From Pelodera strongyloides (Eukaryota; Nematoda; Chromadorea; Rhabditida; Rhabditidae): 64,000 nucleotides of DNA. The notes beneath the pieces were generated by a model that was not told where the DNA came from, made no database searches, and saw only the letters and a program-made list of their open reading frames with translations. This document shows positions 38,647-51,080 of this stretch, piece by piece. Numbering within the stretch: position 1 is the stretch's first letter; each line of letters opens with the position of its first letter. Location: NCBI GenBank assembly GCA_036852015.1, contig JAANDG010000386.1:1-64000 (forward strand), given 5' to 3'. The position numbers and the translations under genes are program-made.

Positions 38647-41600
38647 ATGTTCACCTCCCGGGTGGCCACACTCCAGCGACAGACCGTTTGTGGTCTTCGA
38701 CAGGTGAATTCATTCTTTTCATTTCTTCTCAGTTCTGCATACCTAATATAATGTATAGGATCACCGGTTTCGTGTAGTTGGATAGCTCTATAGTTTTACA
38801 ACCGTACAAAACAAGTCACTTCCAACTGGTTACACTTTAATTCGCTTCATCTAATGTTAAATGAACGTTTTTTTAGCGTCTGGTATCTACTGCGCCTGCA
38901 TCTACGACGGTTTCTGCTTCTGCTTCTGCTCCCGCTAACGCACACAGTAAGTATTTTTCCGTAGTTATTAGTCATTCAGTTGCCACCACTTATTGATTGT
39001 ATGGTGGTTTTGTGGGGTCTTTGTGCAGTTCAGTTCTACCGTATCCATATCACTTGAAGCGTTCATTAATAAATACAGTCTGTGACGCTTATTGAAGTGT
39101 TTATTTGAAAAAGGATATAGATATTCAAACATATAATCTGTACTTCAAGAAAGTTGGTGAGTTGAGTAAGCTCCAATTGCGTACAAATACAATTGAATAA
39201 CCAGCTCCTTAGTCAACATCCTTTTTACGGGTAGAGCTATGATTATCACTTTCCCTTCTAGAACAGAGGACTCCCCAGACGCTTCGTCTCACGCCCGCCG
39301 CCTCTTTCGTGCCCTCCAGAACTCTTCATTTATCCGCTTTCAGATGTTTGTTTTCTTTTTTTATTGTTCCTTTTTGTGTTGCTTTGCAGGAATTTCATTT
39401 GATTTCGTTTCATTTAAAACTTCAAACTAAAGTGATAATAACTATGTAGCTAATGTTTGGCACAAGTGCAAGTACAAGTCTACTTCCTCCTTCGAACTGG
39501 GGCAGTACAATTGACAGCGAATTAGAAGCCGGTTCTAATTGCCTCCACCATTCACCATATATTCCGCCCATTATTTGCTTTAATGAAGAAAATTATACCA
39601 TTTCTTGATCGTTCACTTTTAGTCACTTAATTCCAGTTGCCGACGTAATTGTCGTAGAAGGACCCGCTTTTGCCGAGTCAATCTCTGAAGGAGATATTAG
39701 ATGGATCAAACGTTAGTTATTTTTATTAAGCTTTCCAATTGTCAAAGTTGTTTATATCCTTTGTTTCTTTGTTAGCGTGATAGCGCTAACGCTAACATAG
39801 TTTGGATTTCGTATCATAGTTCTAGTTCACCAAAGACGCCTAAAGGCTACATCCGTTTATTTGCAAATGGGAATGGTTTGATAATTTTGCGTTTTGCGAT
39901 TAAAGTTCAATGTTAATTTTAGTACACAAGGGAAGAGTAGCAAACAACTTCAGCGCGCTAGAGTGCTAGTGCCTTATCTTTTATTGATTATTTTCTTCAA
40001 ATGGTCCATTTTTAGAACAGGGCGATTTCGTGAACGAAGATGAGTTGGTAGCTGAGATTGAAACCGACAAAGTAAGTGTTTTATTCCCATATCTTTCCTC
40101 TAATTGTTTTACTTTTGGGATGCTATGATATTTTTTTAAGTTAGATTGGAATTGCAGTATAATAGTTGTCTTGTCGGTCGGGCCGCTTTCGTGTAGCCGT
40201 ATAACAAATATTTTGTTAGACAATATTAGAACTGTATTGACATAAAATTATTCCTCAACCCGGTCAGCCCAATCTCACTCCGATTTTGTTCTATCGCAAT
40301 CGCAGCATTGTGGTAAACATATGTTTCTGTAGAAACTATATGGTATTCATGATACATCGTTCTTTTTCGCGTATCCTTGTCTGGTAGTGCTCGAGCCAGT
40401 TGCTTGTAGTTTATTGTTAACATGGATGTAACTTATACGCATATTACCATCTCACTGTTCCTTCGTGGTTTTGTATTCTATTCATCCCGTTCAGACTTCC
40501 GTGGAGGTGCCCGCCCCTCATTCCGGAACCATCGTGGAACTTCTTGTAGAAGACGGATCCAAAGTGACTGCCAAACAAAAGTTGTACAAGTTGCAACCAG
40601 GAGCTGGAGGAGGAGCTGCACCCGCTGCCCCTGTGAGTCAAGTAACTATTGAACTATGTTTAATACGCAGTTATACATGCACAACACATAATACGTTAAA
40701 CAAAGTGTAACTGTGTGTATTTTAATATCTGGGAGGGTAATGGGTAATGTAGACCTCTAAAAAAGGAAAACTAGGCGATATTTTATAGTATGATTATTGA
40801 ATATTCAACTTTTTTTAGTTGCATGTGGCATGGCGCTGCGTAATCGATCGAAGTATTTATTATTGATTTGTATAGTACGTGTACCCGGCTTCAGGCTTCC
40901 CCCAAGGCAGAGGCGCCCAAGGCTGAAGAGCCCACGAAGGCGGCTCCCGCTGCGGCCTCTCCCCCACCACCCCCACCACCCTCACAGAATAAGGGTGAGT
41001 CGATAATTGTATATTACACCTCGGAGTTTGTGTACTGAACATGAAGGGACAAAATGCTCCGCTATCGTTAAATCTGGGTCAAAAAGTGCGTCAGTGTAAC
41101 TGTTTTTAGCGGTTCACTTTTACCTCTTTTTTTTTAAAGGTGCTCAAGGAGTTTGCATTGGCATTTCTCATTTCTTGAAATTTGAAACTAACCTTTTTTT
41201 ATTGGACGGTGACCACCGGTTTATTGAAATGTTTCAAGTGTCTCATATCACCATGCCCAAGATTCTTTGGGTATTAAAGGGTCAGGCCCATTTCAAATGA
41301 CCCCTATTTTTGATGATTCCATCTGGTTCTCCATGGCAAATATAGTAGGATACGATATTTTTCTAATTTTCAAGCGCAAAATTCACGCAGTATTCAGCAA
41401 TTTACCATGGCTAGTCATACCCAACTATATATCGCATTTGTCACGCCCCTTCGCGCTAATTGGGAAATATGCTCTATCACAGGAAAGTGAAAACCCCGAT
41501 TTCGCCCCGATCATTTGTCAAAAAACCCCGATTTCGCCCCGATCATGTTCCCGATTTCGCCCCGATCAAAACCCCGATTTCGCCCCCGATCACGGCCCGA

Positions 41601-41848
41601 TTTTTTGAGGGACTTGATCGGGGCGAAATCGGGGTTTTTAGTTTCCCATGATTGGGAGTGGCAATTGCGATATAGGCCAATCAGCGCGAATGGGCGTGAC
41701 AACTGCGATTGATTGTTGTGTATGACTGGCCATGGTAAACTGCGTGAATATTGCGACTGAAAATTGGAAAAAAAATTCGACCTACTATATGTGACATGGA
41801 GAATCAGATGGAATCATTAAAAATAGGGGTCATTTGAAATGGGCCTGA

Positions 41849-41928
<80 letters not shown>

Positions 41929-44261
41929 TATTACTCTATACGTTTATTTAGGAACTATTCCCACCTCCCTCCCCAAGAGCTCCCTCCCTCCGTCGGGCCC
42001 TCTTCAGTCCACACCAACTGCCGGAATCCCCGTGCAAAGGATTCGTGTCCCGACCGGAGTCGCTCCCGAACACGCCATTTCCGGGGCGAGAGATGAGGTA
42101 GGAATGCTGAATGCAAAACTAGAAACTAGGCGCTTGTTTCTTTGGTTGTTGTTATCTTGCCAGTTTTATTCATGAAGTCGGTGCTTTTTGTAGCCGAAGA
42201 ACTGAGTGTCGTTTTTTGTATGGATTTGTTTGGTTCGAGTTTTCAGTAGGTAAAATATTCGTAAGTGGGTGGGGGGGGGGGCTTTTCATAAAAGGTTGTT
42301 CCTTGTTCTCCAAATAGCTATGCACTCATTTGCACCATGTGCCTTTAGGTGCGCGTCAAGATGAACCGCATGCGACAGAGGATCGCCCAGAGACTGAAGG
42401 ACGCACAGAATACTTACGCCATGCTCACAACTTTCAACGAGATCGATATGAGGTTATTGTTTACGCTGACTTTTAACCTGTGCCTCGCCGTACGTGATTA
42501 GTATGTTAGTATGTATCCTTTTGTGAATTTTTGGGTTCTTATAACAAAAAGGGTGTATGCGTTATGAGTATTGTCCCATGTTTCCACTTACAGCGGTGTG
42601 ATGGAAATGCGTGCCAAGTACCAGAAAGAGTTCGTGAAGAAGCACGGAGTCAAGCTGGGACTCATGTCTCCCTTCATCAGGGCAGCCGCCTATTCCCTCA
42701 CTGAACTGCCTGTCGTGAATGCTGGTCGGTTTTCGTTTTCCATTTTTGTGAAATCTTCTAGCGATGTATCAACCTTTTGATAAAGGTAGTAAAAGTAGAA
42801 TATTCTTCCTTCTTCCTGTCAATGGCAAATCTAATTGCGTATTAATTTTGTTGAATTATCGATTATCTTGCAGTGATTGACGAAAATGAAATTGTCTACC
42901 GCCACTTTGTCGATATTTCCATCGCTGTTGCCACGACGAAGGTAGGTTTTTGGTTTTTTTGTATCTTGCTTGCTGTATAATAATCAGCTTTTTAAGAGCC
43001 CCTCCGATATAAGTAAGGCTTTCGATGTGTGTGAGCAAAGCTCTCTATCCATAATTATGCTTATTGATTAGACGAATTAAAGTTCACTTAACAAAGTTCT
43101 CGAAACTGAGTAGAGGAACGAGGAACTCACGAAACTAAAATGTGCCCTCCCTAAAATATTGGTGCTGAATCTGAATATCCATGTCGTGTATTCTTCACTG
43201 CTGCAGAATCAGAATTGCTCACTTCCAGGGATTGGTCGTCCCCGTCCTTCGCAATGTTGAGAACATGGACTATGCACAAATTGAGTTGGAAGTGGCTGCC
43301 CTTGGAGAGAAGGTGACCTAAATATTGCACTTTAGATGGTGTTAATAAAAAAAAACTTTATTTAGCCGGTATCGTGTGACGTGTAGGCGCATTTATCATG
43401 TTCTCTCATTATAGTGACATTCGCATATTATTGTTGATATATCAGTATTGAACAACGTTCATTCGTTCATAGTTTCACCAGATTTGACTTTGCATATTGG
43501 TTGGCTGAGACTTATCTATCTAATGACAGCAGTACTTATTGGTATTAAAGGTAATATTCAATTTCCAGAACCACCAATTATTCTAGATATTACTTATTCT
43601 AGATAACCACCAATTATTCGAGAATTGTTTTGGTTCAAATTGTATGAGCAGTAATGATAATAATGTAAACGAATAAACAGAAACCCTAATAACCGAGTTC
43701 AGGCGCGTGATAACAAACTGGCCGTGGAGGACATGGAGGGAGGCACGTTCACTATTTCCAACGGAGGCGTCTTCGGATCTGTTTTCGGAACCCCGATCAT
43801 CAATCCCCCACAATCGGCCATCCTCGGAATGCACGGCATCTTTGACAAGCCGGTCGCCATCAATGGAAAGGTGGGTTTTTGTTGCATTAAAACGGTATAG
43901 CACGTGGTTTGGGACGTATTCTGGAGAGCTGCACAAACAGAAATGTTCGTCTAATACACGGGAGTGCGATTGTGCAGCGTGTGCTTGAGAACCGCGTGCC
44001 CCACCTTTGATTATGTGTTTTTTTTTGGTTGCGTTCTTCATTCTCTTCATTGTATGTATTCAAATTCAGGGCTTATTACATTCTCTTATATGCCACATTC
44101 CGTTGATAACTGTTTTTGTTGTTTAGGTGGAGATCCGACCCATGATGCAGATTGCCCTCACCTACGACCACCGTCTCATTGACGGAAGAGAGGCCGTCAC
44201 CTTCCTCAGAAAGATCAAATCCTCTGTCGAAGACCCCAGAACTATCCTCATGAACATCTAA
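38647..44261 (+). CDS. dlst-1: Dihydrolipoyllysine succinyltransferase (2-oxoglutarate dehydrogenase E2)
   Basis: Transfers the succinyl group from lipoamide to CoA as the core of the mitochondrial 2-oxoglutarate dehydrogenase complex (TCA cycle). Exons: 38647-38703, 38877-38946, 39637-39711, 40016-40071, 40495-40632, 40895-40994, 41952-42097, 42349-42452, 42594-42724, 42874-42941, 43229-43312, 43703-43870, 44127-44261, giving 443 residues. The N terminus ([19 protein letters not shown]) is Arg-rich and acid-free, a mitochondrial presequence. The lipoyl domain covers about 43-130, with the lipoyl lysine in EIETDKTSVEV (Lys86). A Pro/Ala-rich linker follows with no peripheral-subunit-binding domain, as in animal DLST. 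The catalytic domain ends with DHRLIDG (His414, Asp418). An acceptor at 38635 just before the ATG suggests trans-splicing. Intron 6 holds a MITE, a nested element and a 68-T tract. Confidence 0.97.
41277..41853. mobile_element. MITE, AAGGG-AGGCCCAT family, type B, with nested insertion
   Basis: Terminal repeats AAGGGTCAGGCCCATTTC and its complement ending GGGCCTGACCCTT are flanked by TA. The arms stay complementary well inward (AAATGACCCCTATTTTTGAT and its partner). The centre is split by a 173-bp insertion at 41478-41650; removing it leaves about 404 bp, similar to the type A length. It lies in DLST intron 6. Confidence 0.85.
41478..41650. mobile_element. CCCCGAT-iteron element, nested copy
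   Basis: Inserted in the type B MITE. Ends are CACAGGAAAGTGAAAACCCC and GGGGTTTTTAGTTTCCCATG, a short imperfect terminal inverted repeat (CACAGGAAA / TTTCCCATG), with AT on both sides. The interior alternates AACCCCGATTTCGCCCCGATC boxes on both strands. The empty site is preserved in the truncated MITE at 24359-24600 (gctctattggg), so the insertion boundaries are firm. Confidence 0.8.
41859..41926. repeat. 68-base T tract in DLST intron 6
   Basis: An uninterrupted run of about 68 T starts 5 bp after the MITE ends and stops 25 bp before DLST exon 7. It effectively forms a very long polypyrimidine tract for that exon's acceptor. It may be a poly(A) tail of a reverse-transcribed insert on the minus strand, or a slippage product. 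The length may be unreliable in assembly. Confidence 0.9.
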
Positions 44262-45176
44262 GTATGTACCCTAAACATTGGTCCCATCTCCCATCAAACT
44301 GCAACTCTGATGTGTGTCTTGTGGAGCTCTTTCCATGTTTATCGATCAGCTCACCAACGCTTTCTTCTAACTAGACGAATGTGAGCGTGTAGTATTTATT
44401 GTACTATTTCAACAAGGAAAGATTGCCGCAAGACGCGTATAATGAGTTGTTTTTAACTCCTAGCTAAGTCACAGAATCACACTTTGTAAGTAATAATAAT
44501 ATGTGCTGTTTCCATTGCCAGTCTCTGAGCGATCGTTTTTAATGCACTTCAGTTTATCGCTTTATTTCTCTTTCTCCGGTTTATCAGTACTCTAGTACAG
44601 TAGAAAGCAGTGACTTGTGCGCGCAGCGTTTTGGACAGGTTTAGACTCGTTCGGCCCCTGAGCTGAACGTCTGTCGCTTTGGTGTAGCAAAGTATTTAGT
44701 ATCAATGCAATGTTTAACCTTACTTGTCGATTGCTCACGTTAGTGTGTCGTTTTTACTATAGTAGTCTAGTTTCGTTCGGTAAACCTAACTTCATGCAAG
44801 TGATAATTTTATCGTACGGTTTTTGCTTCGTAAATTAATGTTTGCATTCATGTAATCAGAAATCTTTAATATAGGTATTGATCCAATATGTTTATGGTCA
44901 ATCCAAAGCTTTCAGATTGTATCTAGCTAGGAACTTTATTAGTGTATATTATATTTTCGCGAGAAATTAAAGAAAATAAAATTTGGGAATTAGTCATGTG
45001 TTTTGTTTGTGGCATTTGTTTGTCGGCAAAGTGCGTATCTTTTGTGGGGAATTTGTTGTTTAATGGTGCGTTTTAGCTTTCTTTGTTTTGTTCCGGAAAA
45101 TCGCTTTTTGCAGTTTGTATTTGTTTGTCAGTTTTTGTTTTACTGGAAGTATTTGAGGTGTTGAGATTGAGCTGTA
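44262..45176. other. Spacer between DLST and the exonuclease gene
   Basis: It holds the DLST 3' UTR and the upstream region of the next gene. Candidate poly(A) signals are AATAAA-like; one lies near 44976 (GAAAATAAAATT). A GTATGT directly after the DLST stop may begin a 3'-UTR intron. No other gene or repeat is seen. Confidence 0.5.
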
Positions 45177-48100
45177 ATGGAAAAAGAGGATAGAGATTCG
45201 TGTGATTCGTTTGATGCTGACCCTACTCCCGGTCCGAGTAATTTGATGCTCCGGATATCTAGGACGGTGAGGCTTTGCATTTCTAATGTCTGGCATGCAG
45301 TTGGAGCTTTTGTTATGTACAAGATATGTTGTGACTTACGCGGTTATACTTATTTCTGAATAACGGATAATTTCGGTTTGGTTTGCTTTAGGATGTACAG
45401 TACGCTAACACTTGTAGATGTGAATATATGATTACATTGAAGATACTGTATCTTTAATATTGGTCTTTTGCAGCAACCTGCCGTCGCATCAGCGATAAAT
45501 GATTGTATCAAAAAGGAGCCAGCTGATGAAGTCGGAAACACGTCTATGGACTGTTTGGTTGGTGTTTTTGTTGTCTGAAAGTTGAAAGTGAAGGAAAGTC
45601 AGGCCGTTGTGAGAGTGTATCTTATGTGAAGTACCCTATTACAGTACCACATTATATTTGGTTGTATTTTAGTCGACGATTGCTCTCGGAGATTCACAGC
45701 ACACACATTCATTGGGTGCGTTTGTTTTATTTTCATAATAAGAGTACATGGAGATAGTGAAGGTTGTAAGTACCTTACCTTAGATACCTTAGAGATCCAT
45801 ATTCAGCAGCTTGAGCAAGTTTCTTGGATCCACAGGACAGGCTAGAATTTGCTACCGTTGTGTATTTCAGTTTTTAATTATGTAATTAACTATTATCTGT
45901 GTTTGTGAGTTTCAGACGAACCTCCTGCAAAACGCCAGCGAGCGATTGCACTTCCTAATGCTTCGTTTAAGACTTTTATATTCTTTGATCTAGAAACCAC
46001 AGGACTCTTCAAGAATGATGATTTGGTAAGTGATTTTATAGCAAATAAGTAGCAACAGTGTTTTCGCTTCTTTGGTGTAATACCCAGTACCCAGCTACGA
46101 ATACTGTGCAGGTTTCTTTTTTAAATAAAGGAACTCTTCTTTTAAAGAAATATTCAGGCTGAAGAAATTAAGAGGAAGATGTTCTCACAACCGCGAACTT
46201 CTGAAGAAATTACGGATCGAATGGAAGCTGTTTTGAGGAGAAGTATGTTTATTTACTTAGTACATACTTATCGCTTGTCAACTCATTATTGTTAAATTAA
46301 AGTGAGCTTCAAAATTACGCCCCAATCTCACGTTGCCCAAGTGAAACCGTGACTGCGTAAGTACTTGCGCCTAATCGTATTGTTAGTGTGATTTATGTAA
46401 TTTCATTTACCGGCAGCTATTGCGAGTTTTGAATAGAGGGTGGCGGACAGCGGTACAGCCTGTGCTGATTTTGATGAATCACCCTTTATGTTACGCATTT
46501 TTCCTTTAATTTTTCCTGTTTGCTTTTCAGCGCGATTGACGGACGCTCCCTATATCACGGAAATGTCTTTTGTTGTGGTGCGACGAAGCCTTTTTGAAGA
46601 AGGAGCCAAGCGGATGAATAACAGCGACTCCAATACGGTAACGGTAGATTTTAGTTGGATTTCATATTTCATAGAACTCGAATATTTGACTACACAATGA
46701 CACAATGAGACGAACTTAATTGAGTTACGGTATTGCTCACTTACATGTGAGTTTAACAGGTAATACACATCGTTCATCTTCTAGATTATGTAATTTTTCC
46801 TTTTTGTGTTTTTATTTGTGTGACTGCTGTGTGAGTTCGGAAAGATGAAGCCGTTATTCAGATTCACGTTGGGCAACAGCAGCCGTTGCGAGTACGGGTT
46901 GCTGTCGACAGTCACACGTTTATGGTTAGTCATGCTCATGCACATTATTGATTGTTATAACTTAATCAGTTGGATTCCGTAAAAAAGTAATATAGTTGAA
47001 ATGATTGAAAAGAAGAAGCAGATTGTTTTAGTCATCTTTATTTAGGTTCGACCACCTCTTACAGCGGCACAATGGGTTGAGTATGAGAAAACACGAATTA
47101 GGACTGACGGTAAGTGTTTACAGGATATTTCATCGCATGTGAATGACTATAACCGCTTCCGAGTGGATACGCGTTCTGAGATATTTGTTAGGTAGTTGGA
47201 TACTAATTGTATAGGTTTGCAGTAATGTTATTATGTATTTGGGTTCGTCTTGCTGACTGGGTAGAAACATTATATAGACATACTCTTATTTAGCTATTCA
47301 CAATCGACGTGTTGACTTGGAGTCGCAGTCGCCGTTTCCTGCCCAGTGGATGCAAGTGGTGTCTTTGTTGAAGTCTTGCGAGAAACCCGCATGTTTGGTG
47401 GCACATAATGGAATGACGTATGTTTTTTTCCAAGTACTATTGATTAGTTTTTTATCAGTCATACGTATACACGTTTTCAATTACTACATTGCCACAAACG
47501 TGGTTTTATGGTATGTATTATAAGTGAACAGCACATTGAGCACATTAATTTGTAGTACTAGTTGCGAGTTGTCAGGCTCATGACCGGAGCAATACAGGAA
47601 TACTGTAGATTTTTGTTACTAGAGTTTGCAAATTTGCAAGGTCATGATTCATGGTTCATCATAAGTGCAACAATATTATGGTGGTTTGCGTGGTTTCTCG
47701 TGTGGAACATTGTTATTTTTATATCTTCTTGTTATGTAAAAGATAACTGTAATGTGAGTTAGGACTCACGTTACGGAACTCATTCATGTAAATTGTTCCG
47801 CCGGCTTATAAAATGGGTGTCGAAGCTCATTATGCAAAAGAACTTATCTGTGATTGTCTTCATTCCATCCACAAGATTTTAATCTACCTTTTAGATATTT
47901 CATAAGTATAGAAAGACGCAGCAGGTGTCTGGTATAAGTATTGATGTTTTCCAGATTCGATTTTCGTGTATTATTTGCGGAACTGAAGAGGAATAATTTG
48001 GAATCAACTTTTCCTGACGAGGTTTGTTTTGATATTATATGCTTTCGTGAGTCTCTCATGAATCACTTGCATTTTTTGTTTCTCAAGGTATATAGTAATA

Positions 48101-50341
48101 TTGTTTACTTTAGTTCATTCAGCTGTTTTTTGCTCATAATGTTCGAAGAACAGAATATTGTTGCAGATTCATATCCTCGATTCTCTACTCGCATTCCGTG
48201 TAATAGAAGATGAACACCGAGAAGAGATTCATAAAGTGGTGAATATGATCGATTGGAACACGAGTCAGTATTAGTTGCTTGCTCATTTTGTAAACAATTA
48301 TTGTTTCCTGGCCATAGGGATAGCACAAAACACCACGCCAAATGCGGACGATCACCTCCCATCCCCTAATGTAATGCATTGTATGCAAATTAGTCTAAAT
48401 CACCTCCCGATCTCTGATGCATTATATGCAAATTAGTCTAAATTTTGACCCAAATGCGGACCCAATTTATTCACTGGAATTCCAATTCCAATTCCCTGGA
48501 ATTCCAATTTATTCCAAGGAATCCTTGCTCACGAATACTAAACAACAGCTGATTATTCCTTCAATGGCACGATGACTGCATCTTTGTAGATAAAAAAAAG
48601 CGAGCGAGCTCCGATGTGAAAACCTCTTAAAAGTGAAAGTGTGTTTGTTTAGTAACCGAACAAGTGAATCAGTCACGTATCCAAAGTCAGGGTGGTGCGT
48701 CAGTTGTGGAGGCTGCCCGACTACCGCACGAGATGAGAGACCTATTTGATGATACCCTGAGCCAAACTCCAAATGGTAGGAAAGACTGTTACTCCTCACC
48801 CTGGATCGCTAGTCGTGATAGTTCAATGTTCCGAATTTGTAACTGCAAATAGGTGGTAGTGGTATATGTTTTGAAGTGGTTTCCCTAAAAGGCTAACGTT
48901 TTAGGGTGGATTATAAACATTTTACTATGTGAATAATGGTGAATTTTCTGTTTTAGGCATGACCCTCACGCGGCCCCCTCCACAGCAACAGCTCACGCCC
49001 ACACGACCCCCACCACTGAGGAGCACTATGAGTGAACCAGCAAAGATGTAAGTGCTTTCTTTCTTTTCTACTTTCTACCAAATTGGCCAGATCGCTGAGC
49101 TGGATCTGTTCTGATTCGTCCACGTAATATTCGTTTCCTGTTCGTATGCAATCTATTGATGCGCACGGTCCCTTCTTAGTATGACTGGTGCCCTCACCGC
49201 ACCAACATCTTAATGTACCTCTTTTGGTTTGCGAGTTGATAGCCGGAGACCATTTCTACCTGTACGTTGATCCAATAAATATTTATTTATTTGTTTCTAT
49301 GTGAGTTTCTATATGTGGATATTTAATCGTTGCTATTCATATTGTGTTCGTGTGATCAGTTGTTTGTTTGCAGGCACAATCGTCGCGCCCTCTTCACTCG
49401 TCTCGCTCCAGAACTGCCAATTCGTGAAGACCATCCCCTATTGTACATGAGGACTGAGAAATGGTCTCCGGCGAAGAAGAAACGAGCTTCGCATGGCCGC
49501 TTTGTGTGGGTCTATAAGTTTATATAGTTCTTCTAGCTTGATTATATCACGGCGTGAAGGTTAGTGTGAGTTAAGTGTGACGGTATACTGTTAAACGTGT
49601 TGCTACAGTAGTCACTGACGCTAGGAATCAACATTGTCGTTATCAACCTATTAGATGTGCCTGCACCTCGTGAGTGTGAATAAGCAAGTTCTTATCTTTA
49701 TGGTATTTAATCGGCTTTATGTTTTAGTTGTACGGCCGCTGGTGGATGGACATTTGATAAAGTGGCTGATGAGAGGGAAGCGCGTAGCAGGGGAAATTAT
49801 ACTCTCAAACAAATGTACTCAAAGGTGGGTTTGATAGCTTACTGCGTTAAGTTTGGTACGTATTTTGACATTCAGTGTCTTTAAAAGTAGTACAACATTT
49901 GTGCTTTATTTCTGATTCTTTATTATCGTATTTCTCATTGCTGTACATTTAGTATGTCGGAGGTTCATACGATGCACACTACTCGTTGGAGGACTGCTTT
50001 GCCTTGCTGCAGGTTTGTTGTCATTACTATTTTGGTTTTGGAATTTGTTTGTTTTGATTAAAGTGGAAAGTGAGAGTGATTTTCCTGCGTAGCTTGTACT
50101 GTTGTATCTGCCTCTCTTGATTTATACTAGAGCAGCAACACAAGGCCACACGGCCACACCGTCGTTTTTTCTCCTTTTCATTATTCGATTCTTATCCCCC
50201 CCCCCCCCCCCCTTCCCCGCCTTCTTTGTTGTTTTGGTCAAGTTTTAAACAATTCCGATATTTTAGGTTTCCATGACATTTGGTGATGACTTTATACAGT
50301 TGCCGATCGTTTTGGATTCGCGCAACTGCCGGTTTGGTTGA
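45177..50341 (+). CDS. TREX-like DEDDh 3'-5' exonuclease with long insertion
   Basis: Degrades DNA from 3' ends. Relatives clear cytosolic or apoptotic DNA or act in repair. Exons: 45177-45266, 45474-45557, 45673-45715, 45916-46025, 46158-46242, 46531-46637, 46862-46924, 47046-47109, 47294-47417, 47955-48021, 48167-48263, 48653-48775, 48957-49047, 49374-49505, 49728-49824, 49953-50012, 50267-50341. All in phase: 503 residues. Exo I is FFDLETTGL (Asp97, Glu99). Exo II is LVAHNGMTFDFR (Asp259). Exo III is NYTLKQMYSKY followed by HYSLEDCFALLQ (His468, Asp473), the HxxxxD spacing of TREX proteins. The insertion between Exo II and III contains TRPPPQQQLTPTRPPP and basic KKKR stretches, and there is an acidic, Cys-poor N-terminal extension. 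No transmembrane tail is evident. FAN1 starts 740 bp downstream on the same strand. Confidence 0.88.
48323..48475. mobile_element. ATGCAAAT/CACCTCCCGA dispersed repeat, copy 2
   Basis: Same architecture as 33841-34001: CGCCAAATGCGGACGATCAC at the left, two ATGCAAATTAGTCTAAAT monomers, and CCAAATGCGGACCCAATTTA at the right. The ends are therefore direct, not inverted, repeats of CCAAATGCGGAC. It lies in an intron of the exonuclease gene. Confidence 0.6.
50196..50212. repeat. 17-base C tract
   Basis: A run of about 17 C in the last intron of the exonuclease gene, 54 bp before its terminal exon. Length is likely polymorphic or sequencing-sensitive. Confidence 0.85.
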
Positions 50342-51080
50342 ATTGTTTTTAGTTCTTTTCTTTCATTATTCGATATTCTTTTTGGATTCCCCCTATATAT
50401 TGTACATATTGATGATGCGTATCACGTTTGATGTGTTGTTTATTTTGCACTACTAATTGTAAGTACTCTCATTAATTGTTCGTGATCGTATACTTTATTT
50501 ACCCGTTATGCCGATCGATCGGTATTGCTTTATCCAATTTTATCGTTATTATTTTTACATGATCTTGCGTCACAATCACATGCTTTATCTCCACTAACCA
50601 TTCCATTCCAGCGTTTAAGTATGTTCTCTTATTGTTCTACCGCTCTGTAACATGCATTTATCGTCTTTTTTGCATATATTTTTGCACTGTCCCGCCCAAT
50701 ATTTGCTTATCTTTTTATGACTCATTATTGTGTACGTTTCGACTAAACTAACCATTGCATTGCTATGTTTTACCATTGTCACATTTTTTCATCTAAATAT
50801 TTATTTTTACACCCCTGAAACATGCATTTATTTCCTTATTTTGAAATATATTTTATATAGTTGGACTCGTCTTATAGATTACCCTGTTTCAAGCTTGCAA
50901 TTGTAATAAATGTATAATTTTGTATTTTGTTCATACTGTCATTGTTGGTTCACTGCCATAAGTATACCTACCGTATTTTTAATAATTGTTTGCATTTTCA
51001 GTTCTTACGTTGGGCGTGGCTTTTAAACATTCTTATCCTTTTCAGACTTTCATGGTTCATCTAGTACTTCGCATGTAATT

